From NCBI GenBank assembly GCA_964020975.1, contig OZ026625.1:37671606-37735605 (forward strand): 64,000 nucleotides of DNA. Reading direction: 5' to 3'. The stretch comes from Hermodice carunculata. Taxonomy: Eukaryota > Annelida > Polychaeta > Eunicida > Amphinomidae. A program made the translations under genes and the position numbers. Positions within the stretch are counted from its first letter, which is position 1, and each line of letters starts with the position of its first letter. Positions 49,772 through 64,000 of the stretch are shown one piece after another. The notes below the pieces were generated by a model. It was not told where the DNA came from and searched no databases. It worked only from the letters and a program-made list of their open reading frames with translations.

Positions 49772-50791
49772 TCAATATGGGATGTGGCCACCTCGAGCAT
49801 CAACACATGCTATACATCTGCGGCGCATACTGCTGACCAGGGTTTGAATTCTGTGTTGGCGAACATTATTCCATTCTTCCTGCAGAGCTTGGATCAGCTG
49901 GTTTCGGGTAGTAGGCCTAGGTGTCCTCCGTTGAATACCTTGGCCTAACTGATCCCACAAATGTTCAATAGGGCTCAGATCGGGTGAGAACGCTGGCCAT
50001 TCCATGACATTGATGTTGTTCTCATTGAGAAAGTTCATTGTTAATCTTGCAGAGTGTGCACGTGCATTGTCCTGCTGAAAGATCGCCAGATCTTGATGCT
50101 GCTCCATAAATGGGACCATGTGCGGCTCCAGCACCTCATCAATGTACCGCCTAGCATTGAGGATCCCTTGAATGACCACTAGGGGTGTCCGGTAGCGGTT
50201 GCTGATGCCTGCCCACACCATGACAGAGGGTCCACCCCATCGATCTGCCTGACGGACACAGGCATCTGCATATCTCTCCCCAGTCCGGCGCCACACACGT
50301 TCTCTGCCATCTGCTCTGCTGACACAAAAACGGGACTCGTCAGTAAAAAGGACGGTATTCCACTGCTGGCGAGTCCACCTGGAGTGTGCTCTACACCACT
50401 GCAGTCGTCTTTCTCTTCTGGGTTGGGTCAGCAGGTTACCCCTGTAAGGTCTTCTGGCTGTTAGGCCACTGCTCCTCAGTCGCCTCTCCACAGTAGAACT
50501 ACTGACAGGACGGTGATTCACCCCTTGAGTCTCACGGGCTGTTTGGGCTGCTGTACGGAAACGGTCTCGCAGGTGCATCAGCCGGATGTGACGGTCTTGG
50601 CCAGGTGTTGTCACTCTTTCTCGGCCAGGCCTAGGCCGATCATCTACGGATCCAGTTTCTTGTTGCCGTTCAATTAGTCGTTGGATGGTGCGCCGAGTAC
50701 ATCCCATTCTTTGTGCGATTTGAGTGATTGGGACTCCACCCTCTGCAAGCCCCAAAGCATGGTGTCTTTGACCTTGGCTCAGACGCGGCAT
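49772..50791 (-). CDS. Tc1-type transposase, intact
   Basis: The ATG at 50791-50789 starts MPRLSQGQRHHALGLAEGGV, the usual Tc1 N-terminus, and gives 339 residues, the normal length. Residues about 1-110 contain two helix-turn-helix regions (ITQIAQRMGCTRRTIQRLIE and a second paired-like domain) linked by a GRPR-like DRPRPGRER segment; these bind the terminal repeats. The catalytic core has LFTDESRF (first Asp), FQQDNARAH (second Asp) and PDLSPIEHLWD (Glu), with 34 residues between the second Asp and Glu (DD34E). The protein should cut and paste its own element in the nucleus. A TATA-like TTTAAAAAGG lies about 60 bp upstream of the ATG within the element, and an ATTGG box near 50880. No disrupted residue is visible. 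Confidence 0.93.
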   Translation of the reverse strand: MPRLSQGQRHHALGLAEGGVPITQIAQRMGCTRRTIQRLIERQQETGSVDDRPRPGRERVTTPGQDRHIRLMHLRDRFRTAAQTARETQGVNHRPVSSSTVERRLRSSGLTARRPYRGNLLTQPRRERRLQWCRAHSRWTRQQWNTVLFTDESRFCVSRADGRERVWRRTGERYADACVRQADRWGGPSVMVWAGISNRYRTPLVVIQGILNARRYIDEVLEPHMVPFMEQHQDLAIFQQDNARAHSARLTMNFLNENNINVMEWPAFSPDLSPIEHLWDQLGQGIQRRTPRPTTRNQLIQALQEEWNNVRQHRIQTLVSSMRRRCIACVDARGGHIPY

Positions 50792-51055
50792 GATCGCCTC
50801 AACACACCTGAGACCACTGGCTTTTTTCTTGGCTGAACATCCCTTTTTAAAGCCACTGAAAACATCAGGTCATTTTAGCCATCCAATAGGAGTGGTGGTC
50901 AGAAGCCATATTCGGTGCACAAAAGTCACATGCATTATGTAACAACCCAGCAAAAGTTAAAAAGTTGTCCTGAATGACCCTGATGTAGGCTCCAAACCAT
51001 GCATATATGCACACACAGTACTTAGTAACTTACAAAATTAATGTGTTAATTTTTT

Positions 51056-51083
51056 TGTGGATACTTTTCATTGGGGTTCAGTA
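51056..51083 (-). repeat. Tc1 right terminal inverted repeat
   Basis: 28 bases, perfect inverted match to 49560-49587, followed by TA. Confidence 0.9.
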
Positions 51084-51370
51084 TACATTTACAATATTTC
51101 TAGAATGGTGCATGTAAATACTGCATACAGGTTCTGTCCTATAACTGGTGAATTTAAACACATTACGTAACAAACTGCATACAAGGAAGGACACAGAGAT
51201 GAGAAATTGCTGGTGGAAATCTCTGAAATGAGCCACAAACACTGAAATTTAAGTGTTAAACTAAGAAAAGTACTGGTATATTTGCACAAAATACACTGCT
51301 GAAAATCAGATGATCAGCTGTCAATCTCCATGCCTGCAGACATATTTTCAGATCTTCACATCTAAGGAAA
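51084..51370. other. unassigned DNA
   Basis: Nothing recognised between the Tc1 end and the minisatellite. Confidence 0.35.
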
Positions 51371-52955
51371 AGAGCACCAGGTCAAAACTAGGCTAACATG
51401 GATGTAAGCACCAGTCTGTGAGCAAGTGAGCACCAGGTCAAGACTAGGCTGATATGAGTGGGTTTGTCAGTCAGTGGGGCCAGGACAAGACTATGCTGAC
51501 ATGAGTGGGTGTATCAGGCTGTAAGCACCAGGTCAAGACTAGGCTGATATGAGTGGGTGTGTCAGGCTTTGAGCACCAGGTCAAGACTAGGCTGACATGA
51601 GTGGGTCAGTCTGTGAGCACTAGCTTTAGACTAGGCTGATATGAGTGGGTGTGTCAGTCAGTGAGCACCAGGCCAAGACTAGGCTGACATGAGTGGGCGT
51701 GTCAGGCTGTGAGCACCAGGTCAAGATTAGGCTGACATGAGTGGGTGTGTCAGGCTGTGAGCAACAAATCAAGACTAGGCTGACATGAGTGGGTCTGTCT
51801 GTGAGCACTAGGTCAAGACCAGGCTGATATGATTGGGTGTGTCAAGTCAGTGAGCACCAGGCCAAGATTAGGCTGACATGAGTGGGTGTATCAGGCTGTG
51901 AGCACCAGGTCAAGACTAGGCTGATATGAGTGGGTGTGTCAGGCTTTGAGCACCAGGTCAAGACTAGGCTGACATGAGTGGGTCAGTCTGTGAGCACTAG
52001 CTCTAGACTAGGCTGATATGAGTGGGTGTGTCAGTCAGTGAGCACCAGGCCAAGACTAGGCTGACATGAGTGGGTGTGTCAGGCTGTAAGCACTAGGTCA
52101 AGACTAGACTGACTTGAGTGGGTGTGTCAGGCTGTAAGCACCAGGTCAAGACTAGGCTGACATGAGTGGGTGTGTCAGGCTTTGAGCACCAGGTCAAGAC
52201 TAGGCTGACATGAGTGGGTCAGTCTGTGAGCACTAGCTCTAGACTAGGCTGATATGAGTGGGTGTGTCAGTCAGTGAGCACCAGGCCAAGACTAGGCTGA
52301 CATGAGTGGGTGTGTCAGGCTGTAAGCACTAGGTCAAGACTAGACTGACTTGAGTGGGTGTGTCAGGCTGTAAGCACCAGGTCAAGACTAGGCTGACATG
52401 AGTGGGTCTGTCTGTGAGCACTAGGTCAAGACCAGACTGATATGAGTGGGTGTGTAAGTCAGTGAGTACCAGGCCAAGACTAGGCTGACATGAGTGGGTG
52501 TGTCAGGCTGTGAGCAACAGGTCAAGACTAGGCTGATATGAGTGGGTGTGTCAGGCTGTGAGCACCAGGTCAAAACTAGGCTGATATGAGTGGGTGTGTC
52601 AGGCTTTGAGCACCAGGTCAAGACTAGGCTGACATGAGTGGGTCAGTCTGTGAGCACTAGCTTTAGACTAGGCTGATATGAGTGGGTGTGTCAGTCAGTG
52701 AGCACCAGGCCAAGACTAGCCTGACATGAGTGGGTGTGTCAGGCTGTAAGCACCAGGTCAAGACTAGGCTGACTTGAGTGGGTGTGTCAGGCTGTAAGCA
52801 CCAGGTAAAGAGTAGGCTGATATGAGTGGGTGTGTCAGGCTGTGAGCACCAGGTCAAGACTAGGCTGACATGAATGGGTCTGTCTGTGAGCACTAGGTCA
52901 AGACTAGGCTGTCATGAGTGGGTGTGTCAAGCTGTAAGCACCAGGTCAAGACTAT
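51371..52955 (+). repeat. 48-bp minisatellite with higher-order structure
   Basis: About 33 units of AGCACCAGGTCAAGACTAGG-CTGA(C/T)ATGAGTGGGTGTGTCAG-GCTGTG type. Most are 48 bp and a variant is 44 bp because GTGT is missing. A five-unit block (four of 48 plus one of 44, 236 bp) is repeated almost exactly at about 51944 and 52180, so the array grew by multi-unit duplication. Because 48 is a multiple of 3, long open frames with a 16-residue repeat (TPTHISLVLTWCSQPD) appear on the minus strand; stops and the 44-bp units interrupt them, so I do not call a protein. Confidence 0.95.
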
Positions 52956-54061
52956 GGCCTGCTGACAACAGGCCAGCCCCTTCCATTTAGTAATTATGAC
53001 ATTTTCATTTTATTTTCCCCAATTCTGAGAGGCCAGCCCTAATGATATTAAACGACACCTTTCTGGAGCACCTTGGGTGACGCTCTAGAAGTGGGGCCAT
53101 TGTACTGTCCACACAATGATCTCAACTGAGGTTAATTTCTCTAATTTTCTAAGCCTGCGGAATACTAATCATAGAGAAGACAGAGCTAACATGACCATTA
53201 TTGACATGAATTTCTGGATAGGAGAATCGTACCATGTTCTCTCCTTTTTGAGCTTAAACTGTCTTTTTTTCTTCAAAGTGTACAATAAGGCTGACATATA
53301 GCCTGGCTCCCCCACTTGTTGTGTCAGAAATTTGTTGAAAAAAATATGTATGGTAACAGCACTGTAAAAGCTCAATTTGTGAAATTTGGTTTCTGCATTT
53401 GGCACTGTAAAATAGCAAATTAGTGCCAACACAACCCATCCCAGTATAATGTGAATGCTCTCAAGTATTATACATTTGAGATGCAATTGACAGCAACATC
53501 AGTGTACAAGCGCTCATTTTTCAAATTCGTGAATATCATATGGAGAGTTCGCATGATCATGAATCCCGAAAAGGCTAAACTACATTGAGGAAAATTAGTT
53601 CAGCTCAATGACAATTTGGCTTTGTGCAGCACATTTGTACAAGTATCAATTCATCAAAAATTAATCTGTACTCGGGGACCATCCCAATCTTATATACCTT
53701 TTCATGTTTAACCCATGCTCCCTGTTGTCATTGCAACATTGCTGTACAAAGCAGGAGACTGTCATGTGGGGGAGGAATAACCTGGTGGTCTGGCGGTGAG
53801 ACAGCTGGACAGTGAACTCTTGATTCTTGGGGCCCACACAACTTGTTGACCTTGACTTGAGGTTTAATATTCTCTTTGTGCGTGGCCAGGGTACCGTAAC
53901 TCCTGCCCAGCCTCGTGGGTCTTCTGTGGGCAAACTGATTTCATCCTGCATTAAATTTCAGAATATTTTGGGGGGCTTTGGCTTACTTGGTTTTCTGGAA
54001 GACCACAGCTTGTGACTGAACAGGTAACCAGTCATTCTGTCTTGGGATATAATTTTGCTGT
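52956..54061. other. unassigned DNA
   Basis: No gene recognised. A weak tRNA-like stretch (GTGGTCTGGCGGTGAGACAG) near 53787 might be a decayed SINE head. Confidence 0.35.
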
Positions 54062-54246
54062 TTAAGCCCAAATCCCTGCACTATTATAAACTGGCTGGTG
54101 GTAAAATATTCTCTGCTTCAATGTTTTTTTTAATAATTTCAACATACAAATAACATGCCCCAAGTCAAAGATTTCCCTTGGTGAAGAGTGCCCAGCTCAC
54201 ACCAGGGACAACTGTTGACTCAATCTTGCTTCAAGGGTAAAGGATA
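54062..54246. mobile_element. MITE, decayed copy of the 60121 family
   Basis: Contains TTTAAGCCCAAATCCC, CTGGTGGTAAAATATT..CTGCTTCAATGTTTTTTT, ATGCCCCAAGTCAAAGATTTCCCTTGG and AACTGTTGACTCAATCTT..AAGGGTAAAGG in the same order as 60121-60351. The ends and the internal hairpin are worn. Confidence 0.55.
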
Positions 54247-54687
54247 AATGACATGAATACATGTACACTCATCCATCTCTTTGAAGACCCCACTGACACA
54301 AGGCTTCGAGTGCCCCCTCTGCAGAAGCCACTTCTGTTAGTACATGTACAGTATTTTCATGTTATTTTCCTTCAAAAGAGGCCACCCTTCTAAATGACAC
54401 ATTTATGGTGCACTTGCATGTTTTTATAAAAGGGGATTTACCTCCTATAGCCCCCACCCCATCCCCACTGGGACAGGCCACCACTCCAGAGGCTATTTTT
54501 CCGTGCAGCAAATATTGTATTTTTATTATATTTAATTTGATTCTTCCCCTCAAGGCGCCACCCATCTCATGGGGCCACATTAATTTTATGAGACTCATAG
54601 ACACCATATAAAAGATCAAACAGTATCCTGATTTGAAGATGCAATCCACAAAACAAAAATGAAAATTAAAAACTGCCAAACAACATA

Positions 54688-54830
54688 CAGTGGAACCCCT
54701 GTATTAAGACATCTTAACAAAGAGACCACTTCTTATTACAGCCATAATTTAATTTATTTTAAACATTCAATTTCTTGTATGATATCTCGTATGTACTCCC
54801 CTATTAAGACCTATTTTTGCAGTCCTGTAC
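54688..54830 (+). mobile_element. MITE left end, Tc1/pogo-like
   Basis: CAGTGGAACCCCTGTATTAA preceded by TA is a typical terminal repeat of pogo/Tc1-derived MITEs, with ATTAAGACC repeated inside near 54803. The right end is not seen. Confidence 0.35.
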
Positions 54831-55047
54831 CTGGATTCTAGATGAATCCATTAAACTTTTTAATTTTTGTGGGGATGGAGTCTGTCCAGGGACTTGTTTA
54901 GCCTGTTGTGACTCAAAGCAATCCCATGACAGCTGGCAACATGAGAAGGAAAAGATTCCATCAATTCTGTCTGAACAGCATGTTTTCATTATAACATTTT
55001 AAGCTACTAATTTAACTTATTCCATACTATGGTGACAAGCATTGGTC

Positions 55048-55134
55048 AGTGGTTCTAGCACTGCCTGGTAGGTCATGCTGCAACTGCCCTTGCAGCAGCT
55101 GCAGCATGACTTGCCAGGCAGTGCCAGAACCACC
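55048..55134. other. long hairpin, 40-bp stem
   Basis: GTGGTTCTAGCACTGCCTGG, TAGGTCATGCTGCAACTGC at 55049-55087 pairs with GCAGCTGCAGCATGACTTGC, CAGGCAGTGCCAGAACCAC at 55095-55133 with about four mismatches and a loop of 7-8 bases. The size resembles a microRNA precursor or a foldback element. No strand preference can be inferred. Confidence 0.6.
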
Positions 55135-55506
55135 AACTTAAGACTATAGGCATGTTGGTACTTGAAAGAAAGCTCTTTTCATAAGAATTTAAATATGCAA
55201 TTGTGGTCTTAAATCCAGGAAAATATGCTGTTGGCCTCCATCATTTATTGTGTCTGGAACCATCAATTTCTACAGCAGGCATGCTGGTACATGAAGGAAA
55301 AACCTTTGCACACAGAATTTGAAGGTCAAGTAGTTATACTGGGGATAGATGTGACTTTTGCCATGACTAGAATTCAAAAGGTTAAGTTTATGTCCACCCC
55401 CCCCCCCCCAAAAAATACAGCTATGCCATACTAAACTAAGTGTACTCAAACTGCAGGTCAGCATTATCAAGGCTGCTATAAGTGTAATTTTCCACCATCA
55501 AGGTAT

Positions 55507-55730
55507 TGACTCCTTCGGTGCCAATCACAATTTAAGTCGATCTACTTAAGTCAAGCTAGTCTGAATTGTCATTAGGATCCCAGATTTGTATTCCTCGCAA
55601 AAAGACCTTTCATTAAAGTACCAGTGGGCCTATAGTTCCAGAGAGAATACCCCAGGTCAACAGCTTTTCTCGGACACATTGCACGCAGAGAAAAGCTGTT
55701 GACTCAGTCCAAAATTTGGCACTGAAAGTG
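55507..55730. mobile_element. MITE with TTC(A/G)GTGCCAA ends and internal hairpin
   Basis: CTCCTTCGGTGCCAATCAC at 55510-55528 is inverted at 55709-55730 (TTTGGCACTGAAAGTG). Inside, GTCAACAGCTTTTCTC at 55656 pairs with GAGAAAAGCTGTTGAC ending 55703. The hairpin module is shared with the different MITE at 60121-60351. Confidence 0.55.
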
Positions 55731-56536
55731 TTACGTTTGGGTGATGCTGGGCTCAGGGCTCAACACTGTTCAGCTCACCTGCCAACACTTAACTCGAGCT
55801 GTTTCTAGAGCATTCCTTTTGTTTTAAATTCAGACTAGTGTTCTGAATATCTGCTTGAGGCATAGCAACTATTTTCAGCATGCTGTGGCCCTCAGCCACA
55901 GGCACCCACTGATGATCAGCCCTGTTGACTACAAATTGAGATAAACATCACTGTGTGTACAATTTAAAAGTACCTTCAATAAACCTGTTCACTGAAAAAT
56001 GTACCAAGTCTAATTTATCAAGTGATGGCAATTTAAGAGCTGCAAGGAGCTTTGGCTCAATTGGATTTACCAGAGCTGTAATCACACAAAGAAAACTGCA
56101 TGTACAGTTGCCATCTTTAGGATAATGTCAATGTTTTTAGTTTTAGCTTGGAATCCAAATTGCACTAGGTCAAAGGAATTTAAAACAAATTATATGTAGC
56201 TGTAATCAACCATAAAATTTATTTTTAAGCTCATTTGAGTTCCACAGTCAGGATGCTGTATGGAGCAGTTGAGATGTCAGATATAAGTGTCTTATTTCTG
56301 GACTGACAGTTAAATGTAATCATGTTAAAACCTCTCCCGTTCACTTTTATTCCATCAAATATCAAGGATATAATTTCTGTGGACTGTAAACAATGACTCA
56401 TATATACAAAGTGAAAGTTTATGTACATGTTCTTTATACATCACTGCTGCCTTTTGTATAAAGCTAACCCCACAAATTTATCAACAAGCAGGTTATGAAT
56501 ATTGGAAGGTAGTAGTACGTTCAGCTTGAACGTCAA

Positions 56537-56705
56537 CCTGATACACACAGTGGTACCTGCTCCAAGGCCCACCTCCCTTTAGAGCCTGCATGTCTTTTGA
56601 AGATTGCTGTCTGAGGACACATCTTGATATTTCTTTTGTCAATTTACCTGCATTTTCAAACCACCCTTTGCAGGCAGTAAAGGTGGTCTTAAATAGCAAT
56701 ATGTG
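56537..56705. mobile_element. MITE with CAGTGGTACC end, worn
   Basis: Left end CAGTGGTACCTGCTCCAAGG CCCACCTC; the right part has AAAGGTGGTCTTAAATAGCA, complementary to the inner left end, but its outermost bases are lost. Same family type as 61261-61435. Confidence 0.45.
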
Positions 56706-56948
56706 CACTTCCTTTGACAAATGCATTTAACAGCTTAGAACATTGTCTTGTCACTCTGCCAAAGACCTTTTTAATTGTGATAAAAGCTGGAATAAAAAAG
56801 AAATCTTAGGCCTATGGGACATAGTTATTCATAAGCAGTACTATTAAACTCTCATGAGTATTCTTAATACTGATGTCAGAAATTAATATCTGCCATTTTA
56901 TAGAATAAATTTTGCTTTTTAACTTTGTACAGGAATACTACATGTAGT

Positions 56949-56954
56949 TTTATT
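56949..56954 (-). promoter_or_regulatory. CDC7: candidate polyadenylation signal for CDC7
   Basis: TTTATT on the plus strand, AATAAA on the minus strand, about 170 bp past the CDC7 stop. Other AT-rich hexamers exist nearby, so this is only the nearest good candidate. Confidence 0.35.
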
Positions 56955-57123
56955 TTTCTTATTTCTTTTTACATGCTGCCTTTTGCTAACTATATAATGA
57001 ATATGTTTGTCCATGTGGTTGCCATTTACCATACACCTCATGTCAACACTAAGTGCCTGCTTTTATATAGTCTCGAGAGCTAGTGTCAAAGTGATATTGT
57101 CTTTTATCTAATGATGCGACTCA

Positions 57124-63440
<6,317 letters not shown>

Positions 63441-64000
63441 CTGTAACACAAAAATTTTATGATCATATCAAATTATGCTTGAGCACCATTAACAGTCAGT
63501 ATGAATTGACAACCACATATTGGACATTCCATTCTTTTTAACAATATAGACGGGCGTCTTCGCCGTAGTGGCACTTGTCTACTTTTTACACTTTTTTAAC
63601 AATATACATATAACTTTTTACACACTGCACACCATGACCCACCAGTGGGTACCAAGCAGCAATGAATAGCTGTCGACATGCTTTGTCCAAGCACAGGGCA
63701 ACTTATACCAGAGATGGCACTCACTCACACAGATTTTGTTGAAATGTGATCAAAATTACCTGAAACCTATGTACCCCCTCTCTTTTTCATCAAATTCGAG
63801 CTGTTCTGACAGAAATGAGGGGATTTTTCTAAGTTCAAAAAAAGGCAGATTACCTGAATTCAGGTAAAATCTTGAAAAGTGGCATCTCTGGTATACTCAA
63901 CCCCACTTCTGTCGGATATGACCCTTAACAATGAACATTTTTACACTGACGACTTTGTCATACATAAGGATGTATGGTAGGCTATCAGTGATCACTGTGC
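63441..64000 (-). other. CDC7: upstream CDC7 intron, partial
   Basis: Intron 5' of the insert exon, continuing beyond the window. No exon, RNA or repeat recognised. Confidence 0.7.

Larger units (their letters stand above)
49560..51083 (-). mobile_element. Tc1-type transposon, complete-looking
   Basis: Terminal inverted repeats of 28 bp match perfectly: the left end reads TACTGAACCCCAATGAAAAG and TATCCACA from 49560, and the right end reads the same on the other strand from 51083. Both are flanked by TA (49558-49559, 51084-51085), the Tc1/mariner target duplication. The 1524-bp element holds one open transposase gene and nothing else. Matching ends and an intact frame imply recent insertion. 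Confidence 0.92.

Noticed and set aside
51371-52955. CRISPR-like regular spacing
   Set aside because: Units are contiguous and similar throughout with no unique spacers; it is a minisatellite in a eukaryotic genome.

Overview
The window is eukaryotic, AT-rich, intron-bearing and dominated by mobile elements. The only confident host gene is the 3' part of CDC7 on the minus strand (57124-63440), with GT-AG introns and an animal-type kinase insert. CDC7, CR1-like LINEs with a 2A-type motif, a Penelope-like reverse transcriptase remnant, Tc1 and pogo/Tigger transposons, and Helitron-like repeats with internal tandem arrays together suggest a marine invertebrate animal (an invertebrate deuterostome or a lophotrochozoan). 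I cannot name the species from sequence alone.

Layout. 1-75 may be the tail of a coding exon. About 118-5823 is bounded by a 134-bp inverted repeat and holds two halves of a broken cysteine-rich gene (1262-1570 and 4706-5074) with an old Penelope-like remnant between them. 5876-6136 is a tRNA-like SINE. From 7752 to 21496, and again at 28045-28500, 31126-33278 and 47290-48778, the DNA is made of copies of one repeat family. Each complete copy has a 5' hairpin, AT-rich internal units or TGACCT-rich blocks, an (AAAG)n tract and a 3' hairpin. I read these as non-autonomous Helitron-like elements (HINE/pearl type), often head to tail. 23197-24166 is a decayed Tc1 transposase. 24980-29865 holds three LINE pieces and a 149-bp (TAA)n run. 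30124-30447 is a CpG-rich MITE. 34871-37548 holds two adjacent palindromes, a LINE piece and a 5'-truncated Tigger element that keeps its right terminal repeat. 38290-42173 is a nearly full-length CR1-like LINE on the minus strand. 49560-51083 is a complete-looking Tc1 element with an open 339-residue transposase and matching terminal repeats. 51371-52955 is a 48-bp minisatellite. From 53 kb to the end lies the 3' flank and introns of CDC7, sprinkled with small MITEs and hairpins.

How the parts relate. The mobile elements do not form a joint pathway; they record successive insertions, including a Penelope-like element inside a long-inverted-repeat element, a LINE tail inside a Helitron-like copy, and MITEs inside CDC7 introns. 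The most unusual signal is in the Helitron-like family: short sequences at the 5' and 3' ends of a copy change together from copy to copy, including a two-base length change. The same family carries dense AGGTCA half-site arrays. Most short open frames in this window are translations of microsatellites or repeats and are not genes.
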